Assembly: GCA_031296915.1 (NCBI GenBank)
Contig: JAVDPC010000010.1
Coordinates: 62,001-126,000, forward strand
Source: Cerasicoccus frondis
GTDB taxonomy: Bacteria > Verrucomicrobiota > Verrucomicrobiia > Opitutales > Cerasicoccaceae
DNA length: 64,000 bases
Direction of reading: 5' to 3'
Of the stretch, positions 42,723 to 51,908 are shown piece after piece. The notes below the pieces were generated by a model. That model was not told where the DNA came from and made no database searches. It worked only from the letters and a program-made list of their open reading frames with translations. The translations under genes were made by a program, and so were the position numbers. The stretch's first letter is position 1. Each line of letters opens with the position of its first letter.

Positions 42723-44327
42723 ATGAAATTCAAGTTCCCCAAATCCGCTCTCACCCAGATACCCGAGAAAGACCGCATCCCCTTTCCTCAAAAGCTCGCC
42801 TTCGGCTTGGGACAAAACACCGAGTATGTGGCCAGCACCCTGATGACCAGCACGCTGTGGATGCCGTTCTTCAATATCGGCTTGGGCATTAGCCCGCTGA
42901 TCCTCGGCTTCATCCTAATGATCATGCGCGCGTGGGACGCCATCTCCGATCCACTGGTCGGCAACCTGTCGGACAATACCCGCACGCGCTGGGGCCGCCG
43001 TCGCCCCTACATCCTCATTGCCTCCATTACAACAGCGCTCATCTATCCCTTCGTCTGGCATGTGCCCGGCGACATCATCAGCGGCGACTCACCGCTCGTA
43101 TCCTGGGTCGATTGGCTACCGTTCATCGACCAATTCGAGCTGACCGCCAAAGACAAAGCCGCCGCCGTTTACTTAACGCTCATCGGGCTGCTCTACTTCA
43201 CCAGCTTCACCTGCTGGTCGATGCCTTACTATGGCCTCCAACTTGAGCTTACCCCCAACTACGATGAACGCACACGCCTCACCGTGGTCATGACATTCGT
43301 TGGCAAAGTCACCTCCCTGATTACTGGCTGGTCATTCGTGGTGATCGTGTTCGTCGGCGCAGTGGCCAAGAGTGACTTTACCGAAATCGAAAACAAACCT
43401 CAATGGGTGCAGGATTTCGCCAGCTGGCTTAACCCGATGCTAAGCGGCTTTGGTGAGCATTTCGCCGACGATAAACCAATCGTCGTAGGCATGAAAATCC
43501 TCTGCTTCGTCTTTGCCGGACTGATCATCCTTCTTGGGGCACTGCCCGCGCTCTTCGTCAAGGAGCGATACTACAACGCAGAAGCCAAAACACAGAAGTC
43601 AGACCCGTTCTTTAAAAGCGTCAAAGAGTCCTTCGCCTGCAAGCCGTTGTGGTCCCTTATTTTTGCCTCATTTTTTCTCGTGATGGGCTACACCTCGATC
43701 AGCGGCCTGGGCTCCTACGTCAACATCTACTACGTGTGCGGCGGCGACATGATTCAGGCGGGCACGATCACCGGCATCAAGGGCACCATCATCTCCTTTA
43801 CCGGCATTGCCCTGCTTCCGTTTTTTACCTGGCTGGGTGAAAAGTATGACAAACGCATGGCTGTCGTCGCCATGCTGTGCACCTGCATCTTCGGGCATTT
43901 GCTGAACTATGTGCTGATGACGCCAGCGATGCCGTACCTGCAAATTGTTTCCGGCTTTTTTGAAGCCAGCGCAATCAGCGCAGTTTGGCTATTCCTACCC
44001 TCAATGAAAGCTGATGTCGCCGACTATGATGAGTTGACCACACACCGGCGACGCGAAGGCTCAATCAACGCCTTCTACTCGTGGTTCATCAAAACTTCTC
44101 TCACGCTCTCGATGGGCATCAGCGGCGCCGTGCTGGCTTACTCCGGCTACAACTCAGAGCTGCCAGTTCAGCCCGACGCGGTGATCAATAAGATGTTCGT
44201 GCTCTACTTGATCTTGCCCGCAATCATGTGGGCCATCGCCCTGCTTGCGATCTGGTTCTACCCACTGACGCGTCAACGCTCGGACGAGATTCGCCAAACG
44301 CTGGAAGCACGTCGCGGGTTCATGTAA
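42723..44327 (+). CDS. GPH-type (MFS) sugar/cation symporter
   Basis: A 534-residue inner-membrane transporter of the glycoside-pentoside-hexuronide family. Signature: 'MRAWDAISDPLVGNLSDNTRTRWGRRRPYIL' (the conserved D-P-x-x-G..S-D..R-x-R-x-G-R-R-R loop), plus about 12 hydrophobic helices. The ATG at 42723 is chosen: the protein starts 'MKFKFPKSALTQIPEKDRIPFPQK', and the upstream frame to 42639 has no coding character. It would take up the oligosaccharides released by the secreted GH5 enzymes of the same locus. Two operators precede it. Confidence 0.88.
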   Translation: MKFKFPKSALTQIPEKDRIPFPQKLAFGLGQNTEYVASTLMTSTLWMPFFNIGLGISPLILGFILMIMRAWDAISDPLVGNLSDNTRTRWGRRRPYILIASITTALIYPFVWHVPGDIISGDSPLVSWVDWLPFIDQFELTAKDKAAAVYLTLIGLLYFTSFTCWSMPYYGLQLELTPNYDERTRLTVVMTFVGKVTSLITGWSFVVIVFVGAVAKSDFTEIENKPQWVQDFASWLNPMLSGFGEHFADDKPIVVGMKILCFVFAGLIILLGALPALFVKERYYNAEAKTQKSDPFFKSVKESFACKPLWSLIFASFFLVMGYTSISGLGSYVNIYYVCGGDMIQAGTITGIKGTIISFTGIALLPFFTWLGEKYDKRMAVVAMLCTCIFGHLLNYVLMTPAMPYLQIVSGFFEASAISAVWLFLPSMKADVADYDELTTHRRREGSINAFYSWFIKTSLTLSMGISGAVLAYSGYNSELPVQPDAVINKMFVLYLILPAIMWAIALLAIWFYPLTRQRSDEIRQTLEARRGFM

Positions 44328-44631
44328 GCCAGCTTCATATCGGTAACAGAAGTCCGGTAATCAAAGCTTCCATCCAATGGCAGATGACGAAGCCCACTAC
44401 TACCTTCAGCCAAATTGCCCTGCTCCATCGCCAACCCAAATGAAAGCACATGCCCGTGAGGCTCTTCGCTGAGCGAGACATGAACGGGCTCGAGAATCAA
44501 TCCTCAGCCCCTCTCAACACAACCCCAAAGCTCGAATCCTTCCTGCGCGACTTGACTCTGCCCAACCATTAAAAAAAGCCCCTGCGCGTTCGACGCGCAG
44601 GGGCTTTAAAGTCGATATAAGAGAATTATCT
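44328..44631. other. convergent intergenic region
   Basis: This spacer of about 300 bases separates the convergent transporter and PEP-CTERM genes. The only structure I can support is the terminator at 44575-44607. Confidence 0.5.
44575..44607 (-). terminator. strong terminator of the PEP-CTERM gene
   Basis: AAAGCCCCTGCGCG pairs with CGCGCAGGGGCTTT around TTCGA. On the minus strand a run of T follows (44577-44571), 25 bases past the stop of the gene at 44632. Confidence 0.8.
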
Positions 44632-45849
44632 TTAGCTGCGACGGCGGCGGATCACGACAAGCCCCGTAGCCAACACGCCAAGCATGATGGCATAAGCGCC
44701 GGGCTCAGGAATCATCGTGTAAGTCAGCATACCTGTTGACTCGTTGAAGACCAAACCGCTGTCGATGTCATAGGACCAGACTCCGTCAGAATCCGTGAAG
44801 CTGGCGATGTTGAATGTGCCGCCAAAAGTTTCATTGAGAGCATCGACGTCGACGATCAACCAACTGTTGCCTTCGCTTAGATCAGCGCCATCCAGGTTAA
44901 AGCTGAATGTGCCATTAATGTTCGTCGTGGTGTTGTTGCCATCACCAAGCAGCGAGTTGTTCTCGCCATCGCCCAAAATAGTAAACTCGATGGAGGAACT
45001 ATCACTCAGAGTAAAACTGCCAGTACCACCTGAGATGATATCGATTTGACCATCAATTGAGCCGTCGAATGTGGCTGTCTTGTTGTCGCCGCCAATCTTA
45101 AGACTGGAGCCAGCCACACCGGTCAGATGACCACCACCTTGGAATTGGCTTACCGTCTGGTTGATCGCTGTCGCAAACTCAACCGTACCACCAGTATTGA
45201 TCGTGAGGTTACGCTTGGTCCCGTCGAATGCATTGCCTGTTAGGCGCAGCGTGCCGGTGTTATTAACGGTGGCGTTTTTTAGCTTCGCTCCAGCTGTGCC
45301 GGTGTAAACAACCGTTCCTTCATCAACCGATAAAATCGCGTCAAGTCGATTAAAGGTCGCGGTGCCGGAGCCCGTCTTGGACATGTTGCTTCCGCCGATT
45401 ATCGCATTGGCGAACAACGTTCCTTCCACGTTAAAATTGGAGTTAAAATTACCTTGTGTATTAATGGTCGCACTCGCTCCACTGTTCACCGTGATATTCA
45501 GGTAACCATTCGCAGCAGAGTTGTCCAGAATGCCGTCAGTCAGCGTTACAGCACCGTTTTTAAACGTGAGAGTGTTGGCCAGTTGAGTCCCAGTAATGGT
45601 TACGGCGGCAGTGTCCGCATCTGACCCGGCAGAGAAGATCACATCGGCGCCCGCAGAGTAGACTGAAGTGGCAATGTCGCCATCGGCGCTCGTTGACCAG
45701 TTCGTAATGGTGTCATCCCAGGTTCCGTCAGCTGGGTTGCCTGCGCCTTCAGTGGCGCCATTGGTGTCCCAATAAAGTGTTTGCGCAGTTAGGGTTCCAC
45801 CGAATGCCAGGAATACGCCGGCATAAACAATATTTTTGGATAACTTCAT
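44632..45849 (-). CDS. PEP-CTERM-anchored beta-strand (autotransporter-repeat) protein
   Basis: A 405-residue exported protein. The ATG at 45849 gives 'MKLSKNIVYAGVFLAFGGTLTAQ', a signal peptide. The body has the autotransporter-associated beta-strand pattern ('LANTLTFKNGAVTLTDGIL', 'GNFNSNFNVEGTLFANAIIGGSNMSKTGSGTATF'), likely a right-handed beta-helix. The C-terminus 'PEPGAYAIMLGVLATGLVVIRRRRS' is a textbook PEP-CTERM sorting signal: PEP motif, hydrophobic helix, Arg-rich tail; it would be processed by an exosortase. An operator (45957-45974) is 108 bases upstream, so the protein is likely induced together with the glycan-degrading enzymes, possibly as surface or exopolymer-associated component. 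Confidence 0.82.
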   Translation of the reverse strand: MKLSKNIVYAGVFLAFGGTLTAQTLYWDTNGATEGAGNPADGTWDDTITNWSTSADGDIATSVYSAGADVIFSAGSDADTAAVTITGTQLANTLTFKNGAVTLTDGILDNSAANGYLNITVNSGASATINTQGNFNSNFNVEGTLFANAIIGGSNMSKTGSGTATFNRLDAILSVDEGTVVYTGTAGAKLKNATVNNTGTLRLTGNAFDGTKRNLTINTGGTVEFATAINQTVSQFQGGGHLTGVAGSSLKIGGDNKTATFDGSIDGQIDIISGGTGSFTLSDSSSIEFTILGDGENNSLLGDGNNTTTNINGTFSFNLDGADLSEGNSWLIVDVDALNETFGGTFNIASFTDSDGVWSYDIDSGLVFNESTGMLTYTMIPEPGAYAIMLGVLATGLVVIRRRRS

Positions 45850-45956
45850 GGTGAGGTCTTCTTTAGGTAACGGTTGGCTTGAGGGGTTAGAATTTCGAGG
45901 TATTGAAATTATGTTAGAAAAATAAGCTTTCGCAGAAATTTCCACAAGATGCCCCG

Positions 45957-45974
45957 TTCGCAACTAGTTGCGCA
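45957..45974. promoter_or_regulatory. operator TTCGCAACTAGTTGCGCAA
   Basis: Exact CGCAA-CTAG-TTGCG (45959-45972) between the end of the LacI gene and the start of the PEP-CTERM gene. Confidence 0.7.
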
Positions 45975-46017
45975 ATGAGGTAAGACTCGCCCCAAACAAC
46001 TCCTGCTCGGCTTGCGT

Positions 46018-47043
46018 TTAGGCCCGGGTAAGACTGGCGCCCGCTTTCCAAACTCCCTCAACCATGGTGGTCAGGGGCACTTCCGGCACCCCGCGCTCAC
46101 CTCGCTGAATCGCGCCAATCATCATATCCATCGCCGAAGCGCCGACGTGGCGCGCGCGCTGATCGATGCCAGCCACTTCCGGATGCTCTTCTTCCCAATT
46201 GAGCGTGGCGAAATCCACATCGCCAGGCACGCTAAAGCCTGCGCTTTCCAACTCATGCTTAACGATGAGGTTGTCACTAATGACGACATCTAACTTGTTA
46301 CGACGACACCACTCAGGCGCATCGCGAAGCGTTTCATCATTAAATAAATAATGCATGACGCTGAAGTCGCGCTTTTTGCCCTGCACTGACTCCATGCGCC
46401 GGTTTTCCGCCACCAAGGCGCCCGAAAACCACAACTCATCCACCCGACGACTGGTTTCTGAAAACAAACACAAACCAACACGCTTATAACCCAAGTCATG
46501 CAGTTGACGCAACGACTCCTGAATGCCGTGAAAATGGTGTGGCGCGCTGCGATGAATATTCGGTTTCAAAAAAGAATAACCAACCGTGATGGAACTAAAA
46601 AGACTCCAATCCATATCGATGTGTTGACGCACTTCCTGGATCGGCGCCACAAACAACCCGAGTATGCCACGACTGTAGAGTATCTTGCTTAAACGCGCCC
46701 CAGTCATGCCGGTTTCGCCCAACCAAAAGTGCTCCAGCTTATATCCCATCTCTTCCAGCCGGGCTTGCGCGCCCGCGTGGCAACGTTGATAAAAGGGATT
46801 GTCCCGCCACTCGTCACGCGTGGAAAAATTCGACAAGTAAGCAATCGTCGTGATGTCCGATTCGCGGTGTCGGCCGCGACGACGCGAGGCAAACGCCGAC
46901 AAAAGCGGATCGGGCCGGTAACCCAAAGACTCAGCAACCTGCTTAATACGATTGCGCGTTTTCTCCGGAATCTGCGGATTCGAATTCAACGCGCGACACA
47001 CCGTAGAAGAAGACACGCCCGCCTTGTCGGCAATGTCCTTCAT
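46018..47043 (-). CDS. LacI-family regulator of the beta-glycan locus
   Basis: About 342 residues with the start at 47043: 'MKDIADKAGVSSSTVCRALNSNPQIPEKTRNRIKQVAESLGYRPDPLLSAF' (in parts) is a complete LacI HTH plus hinge. A frame reaching 47208 adds 55 residues with no homology value. The sensor domain contains 'GILGLFVAPIQEV', 'GYKRVGLCLF', 'LDVVISDNLIVKHELESAGFSVPGDVDFATLNW', typical of the family. It lies in the middle of the 42-57 kb locus where CGCAA-N4-TTGCG palindromes precede the target genes, so it is the obvious candidate for their cognate repressor. No perfect operator lies before its own start. Confidence 0.9.
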   Translation of the reverse strand: MKDIADKAGVSSSTVCRALNSNPQIPEKTRNRIKQVAESLGYRPDPLLSAFASRRRGRHRESDITTIAYLSNFSTRDEWRDNPFYQRCHAGAQARLEEMGYKLEHFWLGETGMTGARLSKILYSRGILGLFVAPIQEVRQHIDMDWSLFSSITVGYSFLKPNIHRSAPHHFHGIQESLRQLHDLGYKRVGLCLFSETSRRVDELWFSGALVAENRRMESVQGKKRDFSVMHYLFNDETLRDAPEWCRRNKLDVVISDNLIVKHELESAGFSVPGDVDFATLNWEEEHPEVAGIDQRARHVGASAMDMMIGAIQRGERGVPEVPLTTMVEGVWKAGASLTRA

Positions 47044-47242
47044 CGTGACGCGTGCCGTGGGGCTTTGACTGGGCTCGGTAACACTCACGTTTTCTAAAAG
47101 TAAAGTTGAGTCATGGCCAATCAGCAAGTGGAAACTTATTGCATAAACCGCAAAACACAGACCTGCCAAAAAAGGAAAAAAGCGCCAAGTCACCCCGCTG
47201 CAATGCAAGCTAGCAACTTATCACGAAATCAGGCAGAAGCGG

Positions 47243-48274
47243 CTAGGCCGTAGTCAATGTGCACTCACGAATGGCGTGGTAAGAAAGCTTTGGCTGGCCA
47301 TTCTGGTCCAACAGCCCCCAAGCAGTCTCCGCCGGGCAGCCCTCATCCTTGCATTGCCAGCAGTGCGTTGCGTCGCGCCAGTTGTAGTAAATCGCGCCAA
47401 CCACGTACGCCTTCGACTGAAATATCTTCATGGCCTCACGCAAATAATCTGCCTGTGCCTGCTGGCTATGCTCCCCGCGCCAGGAAAATTTCCATTTCTT
47501 AATGTCACACGGATAATGCCCGGCTGCGGCCTCTTCCTCAGTCATGACACCGCCTTCCGAAGCATAGCCAAACTCCATGATAAAAATTGGCTTACCGGTT
47601 AGCGCGTAGAAGCCTTCCAGGTATTCGTCCCAACTATCGGGGCCGCCTGCGCGCCAACTGCCCGGGTAACTGTCAAAGCCTGCAAAATCGACGGGCAAAG
47701 ATTCATCTCCATAAATGCCATGCGCCAACGCTAACCCTTCTGAAGCTTCGGTGTTCCCATCGACGATGCCTGGCATGTCCGGGAACAGGGTAATATTGAT
47801 GCCCACCTTGAGGTGCGGCGCTTCTTCCTTCATCGCAATGATGCCAGCCTTGAGAAACTCGATCGACTGCTTCATATCCAGCTTGTCGCGAAAGATCCAA
47901 ATATCGAGTTCATTGGCCACCTGCCACCAGGTGATCAAGTCGCCAAACTCTTTGGCAAAAAATCGGCTAACCTTATCATATGCGTCTAAGTACTCCGGAC
48001 TGCCCGGCTCAATGCCCGTCTTGGACAACTCGCGCGGCCCTGGCGTGATGCCAATGATTTCAAAGCCCGCCGCCCGCAACTCACGCAGTCGCTTGCTGGC
48101 CTGGTCAAATGCCTCGGGTTGCTCACGTCCCTCCACAAAGGCAGCGGCGTCGAACTGGAAATCTCCAAAGCGCAGCCAGCTGATGCCGACCTCCTTCATC
48201 AAATTGAAATCACGGTCGGTCAACTCTGTGTAGCGGGCAGCGACGCCCATCATAAAATCAGTCGGGTTTTGCAT
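47243..48274 (-). CDS. clan GH-A glycoside hydrolase
   Basis: A 343-residue (beta/alpha)8 barrel protein. The acid/base Glu is in 'WWQVANELDIW' (Asn-Glu pair of clan A), the nucleophile Glu in 'GKPIFIMEFGYASEGG'. The start 'MQNPTDFMMGVAARYTELTDRDFNLMKEVGI' at 48274 is chosen because the frame further up (to 48427) is not protein-like. No signal peptide, so it may act inside the cell on imported oligosaccharides. I cannot place it in a numbered family; GH5, GH39 and GH113-like families are options. Two operators lie in the shared region upstream. Confidence 0.75.
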   Translation of the reverse strand: MQNPTDFMMGVAARYTELTDRDFNLMKEVGISWLRFGDFQFDAAAFVEGREQPEAFDQASKRLRELRAAGFEIIGITPGPRELSKTGIEPGSPEYLDAYDKVSRFFAKEFGDLITWWQVANELDIWIFRDKLDMKQSIEFLKAGIIAMKEEAPHLKVGINITLFPDMPGIVDGNTEASEGLALAHGIYGDESLPVDFAGFDSYPGSWRAGGPDSWDEYLEGFYALTGKPIFIMEFGYASEGGVMTEEEAAAGHYPCDIKKWKFSWRGEHSQQAQADYLREAMKIFQSKAYVVGAIYYNWRDATHCWQCKDEGCPAETAWGLLDQNGQPKLSYHAIRECTLTTA

Positions 48275-48362
48275 AATCAATAAAAGCAAACGATTAAAGG
48301 ATCTGCCTCGCGGCGCATCAGACACTCTGCAACAGCAGCCCGAATTGCAGCAATGCATGCGA

Positions 48363-48380
48363 TGCGCAATTAGTTGCGCT
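48363..48380. promoter_or_regulatory. operator TGCGCAATTAGTTGCGCT
   Basis: Exact CGCAA-TTAG-TTGCG (48365-48378) between the divergent GH-A and GH5 genes. Confidence 0.7.
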
Positions 48381-48420
48381 CCACGTCCTGTGAAGCCCAC
48401 TGCGCAATCACGACAACCAG

Positions 48421-48439
48421 TCGGCAATCAATTGCGCGG
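48421..48439. promoter_or_regulatory. operator CGGCAATCAATTGCGC
   Basis: CGCAA-N4-TTGCG with one mismatch (GGCAA), 58 bases from the other site in this spacer. Confidence 0.55.
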
Positions 48440-48625
48440 CGAACCAGTTGAACGTCCTTGAAAGAATGCGTTGGCTGTGGGGCGACCCCAACCCCATTCG
48501 CTACTTTATCCACAGGGATTTTTTACCCGACACCCCGACTCTCTATGCACCCACAGGCGCGCCTGTGCCAGCATACCACAGCGGCTTCTCCAGGACGCCG
48601 CATCTCCCAAACCCAATAACTACCT

Positions 48626-51286
48626 ATGATCCATAGAAAGCACCCCACCCTGCCTACTTTGGCAGTTGTCGGTTTTCTGATCATCCCGATCAGCAGCTAC
48701 GCCGATATAACCTTGGAAAATTGGTCCTCCTCCCCCTGGTCTCTGACGGGCGGCGATACGGGCTTCTCCGCAACCCTGACTGACCCTGTCTACAATGGCG
48801 GAACCAGCGCGGAATTCGCCTTTGGCGACCCGAAGCGCAGCGTCGACGTTAGCACACCCAGCGCGCCCGATGACTCCGCCGCCACCGCCTCCGTGTTCGG
48901 CGTCGAAGGCACCGGCTTCGGTGTTTACGAAAGCACCGTAGGCCGCTTTGATCGCGGTGAAAGCTTCACGCTACAAGCCGACCACGCCTTTCAGCTCAAC
49001 GGCATTCGCTGGGCCGAATACCAGGGCGACGAAGCCATCCACATCAGTTGGACCAGCAGTGGCGCCGCCATGAGCCAAGTCTTTGATTTCGATACCGGCT
49101 CATTTTACACGACGACTAATTTCACAAACTTGACAGTCGATGCAGATACCACCGTCACCTTTACCAATGTGAGCGACACCTCAGCCGGGGCCACCGGTCG
49201 CCTGCGCATCAATCAGATTTACGCAGAGTTAATCGATGGCCCAACCGAGCTGGAAGTCGGCGACACGCATCGGCTGGAAAGCTGGAGCAGCGCACCCTGG
49301 AGCCTGACCTCGGGCCAGACGGCTTTCTCCGCAACGATTACCGACTCAACGCTTGGCGGCGTGCTGGTGTCGTTTCTCGATCCAATCAATGGAGTCGACA
49401 TCACGGACCCGAGTTCGCCCGGCTTTGGCAGCGCCAGCAACTCAACGTTCGGCGTTGAAGGCACAGGCTTCGGCGTGGCCGATTCGACGACTGGTCGCTT
49501 TGACCGTGGCGAGAGTTTTGTCATCGAGGCCGCCCAACCCTTTGCATTGCAAAGCATTCGCTGGGCCGAATACAGCGGCGACGAAAGCGTTCACTTTGCA
49601 TGGCAAAGTAACGGTGTGTCGATGAGCGCCGTGGTGGATATGCCTGCAGGATCTTTCTACACCGAAGTGGAGCTAGACGGCATAGTCGCCGACGCCAACA
49701 CCGCACTGGAAATCACCAACGTCAGCGATAGCAGCGCCTATGCGAATGGTCGCTTACGCGTCAACTATGTCGACATTGCATTCCTATCCGCCGCGACTCC
49801 CCCGCCCTTGCCGGACAACAACGGGGCCACCACGCTGCTCATGCACTGGACCGACTGGCCATGGAACGGCGTGGGTGGTGATACAGTTCTCGACGGCGCA
49901 CTCTGGGCCCCAGAAAACGGCGGCTTCGATATCGACTTCACCTTTCTCGCCTATGACAACGTGGATGTCTCAACCCCCAGCGCACCGGACTTCACCAACG
50001 CGACCGCCAGCTTCTTCGGTTTTGAAGCAACTGGCTTCGGCGTCGGTGAAACTACCGTTGGTCGTTTTGACATTAGCGAAAGCATCAGCATGACTGCCGA
50101 TCATGCACTACAACTAGACACCATTCGCTGGCGGGAAGTTCAGGGCGACGAACAGGTCCACATCTCATGGATCGCTGAAGGAGTCACCCAAAGCATGGTC
50201 CTCGATATCACCACCGGCACGACAGACCTGACGGATCTCATCGCCGACGCCAACACCGCCGTCGTCCTGACCAACGTGAGCCCCAGCACATCGTCACTCA
50301 ATGGGCGCCTACGTATCCAGGACATCAAAGCGCACCCAGTTTACTCCAGCGCGCCAAGCTATGATCACACCGGCCCAGACGGCTTTACACAATTGATGGG
50401 CGTGAATTTGGCCGGGGCTGAGTTCGGCGGGTTTGCCTTCTGGCAAGATGATCCGGACGAGTGGGACTACTACCACAGCAAAAACCTCGACCTAATTCGT
50501 ATCCCCTTCAAGTGGGAGCGCATTCAGCCTACGCTTTATGGCACGGTGGACTTCACCGACCTCGATACCGTTGTTGCCCTCGCACACGCACGCGGCATGA
50601 AGGTAGTCCTCGACATGCACAACTACGCGCGTCGCGACGGCTACATAATTGGCTCAACCCAGATGCCCAACGCCGCCTTCGCCGACGTCTGGGAGAAGAT
50701 TGCTGATCATTATAAAAACGAAACCGCAATCTACGGCTACGGCATTATGAACGAGCCCCACGGCACCGGTGGTCTCTGGCCTGCCGCCGCCCAAGCCGCA
50801 GCCGATGGCATTCGCAATGTCGACACGAACACCTGGATCATCGTGGGCGGTGAAAACTACAGCAGCGCCTCCACCTGGCGCACCAGCAATCCGAACCTCG
50901 ACGTCGTCGACGCCTACGGCAAAACGATGTATGAAGCGCATATCTACTTCGACCAAAGTTATCCCGCCGGCGATGGCAGCTATGCCTCGTTCGACAGTGA
51001 AAACCCGGCCGATGATCGCGGCGTCCGCCTCGTGCATCCGTTCCTGCTCTGGTTACAGGAGAAAGGCTATCGCGGCTTCATCGGCGAGTATGGCGTTCCC
51101 AACAACGACGTTCGCTGGAACACGTTGCTCGGCGAATTTATGGCGCACATCAGCGCCTACGGCGTGAGTGGCACTTATTGGGCTGGTGGCCAAAATTGGG
51201 GCAGCTACCCACTCGACATCTCGCCCACGAACAATTACTCGACCGACTCCATCCCAATGGATGTCATTGAGGACTACACGTTCTAA
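48626..51286 (+). CDS. secreted GH5 endoglucanase with three N-terminal repeat modules
   Basis: An 886-residue exported enzyme. Residues 1-26 are a signal peptide. Three tandem modules of about 170 residues follow (about 29-203, 216-389, 404-571), each with 'SxPWSLTGGDTGF', a 'VDVSTPSAPD' segment, 'GVEGTGFGV....VGRFDRGES', 'GIRWAEYQGDE' and a final 'TNVSD.....GRLRI'. I do not recognise them as a known CBM family. The C-terminal (about 585-886) is a GH5 barrel: 'MGVNLAGAEFGGF', acid/base Glu 710 in 'GIMNEPHG', nucleophile Glu 821 in 'GFIGEYGVP'. It should cut beta-1,4-glucan or a related polymer outside the cell. Two dispersed palindromes sit in the second module. A terminator follows. Confidence 0.88.
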   Translation: MIHRKHPTLPTLAVVGFLIIPISSYADITLENWSSSPWSLTGGDTGFSATLTDPVYNGGTSAEFAFGDPKRSVDVSTPSAPDDSAATASVFGVEGTGFGVYESTVGRFDRGESFTLQADHAFQLNGIRWAEYQGDEAIHISWTSSGAAMSQVFDFDTGSFYTTTNFTNLTVDADTTVTFTNVSDTSAGATGRLRINQIYAELIDGPTELEVGDTHRLESWSSAPWSLTSGQTAFSATITDSTLGGVLVSFLDPINGVDITDPSSPGFGSASNSTFGVEGTGFGVADSTTGRFDRGESFVIEAAQPFALQSIRWAEYSGDESVHFAWQSNGVSMSAVVDMPAGSFYTEVELDGIVADANTALEITNVSDSSAYANGRLRVNYVDIAFLSAATPPPLPDNNGATTLLMHWTDWPWNGVGGDTVLDGALWAPENGGFDIDFTFLAYDNVDVSTPSAPDFTNATASFFGFEATGFGVGETTVGRFDISESISMTADHALQLDTIRWREVQGDEQVHISWIAEGVTQSMVLDITTGTTDLTDLIADANTAVVLTNVSPSTSSLNGRLRIQDIKAHPVYSSAPSYDHTGPDGFTQLMGVNLAGAEFGGFAFWQDDPDEWDYYHSKNLDLIRIPFKWERIQPTLYGTVDFTDLDTVVALAHARGMKVVLDMHNYARRDGYIIGSTQMPNAAFADVWEKIADHYKNETAIYGYGIMNEPHGTGGLWPAAAQAAADGIRNVDTNTWIIVGGENYSSASTWRTSNPNLDVVDAYGKTMYEAHIYFDQSYPAGDGSYASFDSENPADDRGVRLVHPFLLWLQEKGYRGFIGEYGVPNNDVRWNTLLGEFMAHISAYGVSGTYWAGGQNWGSYPLDISPTNNYSTDSIPMDVIEDYTF
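49540..49554. repeat. dispersed palindrome CTTTGC-ATT-GCAAAG
   Basis: A perfect 6-bp stem in the coding sequence of module 2 of the GH5 enzyme (codes P-F-A-L-Q-S). The aligned positions in modules 1 and 3 have the same length but no palindrome. Confidence 0.65.
49593..49609. repeat. dispersed palindrome ACTTTGC-ATG-GCAAAGT
   Basis: A perfect 7-bp stem, 39 bases after the previous one, also without length change relative to the sister modules (codes H-F-A-W-Q-S). Confidence 0.7.
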
Positions 51287-51311
51287 AGGTTAACGCTAAC
51301 AGCACTTTCCG

Positions 51312-51343
51312 AAGGCCGTCATCACTCAGATGGCGGCCTTTTT
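51312..51343 (+). terminator. terminator of the GH5 gene
   Basis: AAGGCCGTCAT pairs with ATGGCGGCCTT (one wobble), loop CACTCAG, then TTTTT. It lies 25 bases past the stop of the GH5 gene. Confidence 0.85.
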
Positions 51344-51493
51344 ATGCAGGCGATAAAAGCAGCAGCGAATGCTTTCTGGAGTGCATCCGTCCTCTGGCGC
51401 TCTGTTGAGTTCAGCTAACTTCATAGAAGGATGCTCCAGTGCCGTTGCGCTTCATTGCATCGTGCTGACTGCCGACTAAAAGGCGTCGGAGAT

Positions 51494-51766
51494 CTAGAGC
51501 ACTTTTCATCTAGATTGGCCGATCAGGCCGCAGTGATTTTTCGTGTCCAGCAAGGCGGCTTGAGCGTCGCAGGCTGGAAGCCTGTGAGCGAAAAGCCAAC
51601 AACGCTGGCGCGGAAAAGCACTCGGTTTTGGGCTTGGGGCCAGATTGGAAGTTCGCGGCGTTGGCATTTCAATCACGGGCTTCCTGCCCGCTCAATCAAA
51701 GCCGCCTTGCGCTGCATCCAATCTCTACCCCACCTGACTCGCCAATATAGATGAAAAGTGCTCTAG
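51494..51766. mobile_element. MITE-like element with 19-bp terminal inverted repeats
   Basis: CTAGAGCACTTTTCATCTA (51494-51512) is inverted exactly at 51748-51766. The element is 273 bases, has no ORF, and its interior continues as an imperfect inverted repeat (CAAGGCGGCTTGAGCG against CGCTCAATCAAAGCCGCCTTG). The outermost TA on both sides fits a TA target duplication, as for IS630/Tc1-type transposases. A solo end is found at 17293-17312. Confidence 0.7.
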
Positions 51767-51807
51767 CGCACCGAATAGAGCATACTAACGCAGGCCGACG
51801 GACTGAT

Positions 51808-51825
51808 ACTTTGCGTTGCAAAGCT
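51808..51825. repeat. dispersed palindrome ACTTTGC-GTT-GCAAAGCT
   Basis: A 6-bp stem (CTTTGC/GCAAAG) in the spacer after the MITE. A second, degenerate copy (CTCTGC-AAA-GCAAAG) follows at 51835-51849. Confidence 0.65.
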
Positions 51826-51847
51826 AACTGATTACTCTGCAAAGCAA

Positions 51848-51881
51848 AGCGCCTCGCAATGAATACGAGGCGCTCTTTTTT
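51848..51881 (+). terminator. rho-independent terminator
   Basis: AGCGCCTCG pairs with CGAGGCGCT, loop of 9 bases, followed by C and TTTTTT. It may serve both strands, since the convergent gene ends at 51909. Confidence 0.75.
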
Positions 51882-51908
51882 CTGCAGTCTGTTATGCAGC
51901 GAATGCAG

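Larger units (their letters stand above)
48275..48625. other. divergent control region with two operators
   Basis: The spacer separates the GH-A hydrolase gene and the three-module GH5 gene. It holds an exact and a one-mismatch operator plus half sites (GCGCAATC at 48402). No gene is visible. Confidence 0.6.
51287..51908. other. intergenic region with terminators, MITE and palindromes
   Basis: This spacer of about 620 bases holds two terminators, a MITE-like element and two dispersed palindromes, each listed separately. No gene is visible. Confidence 0.6.
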
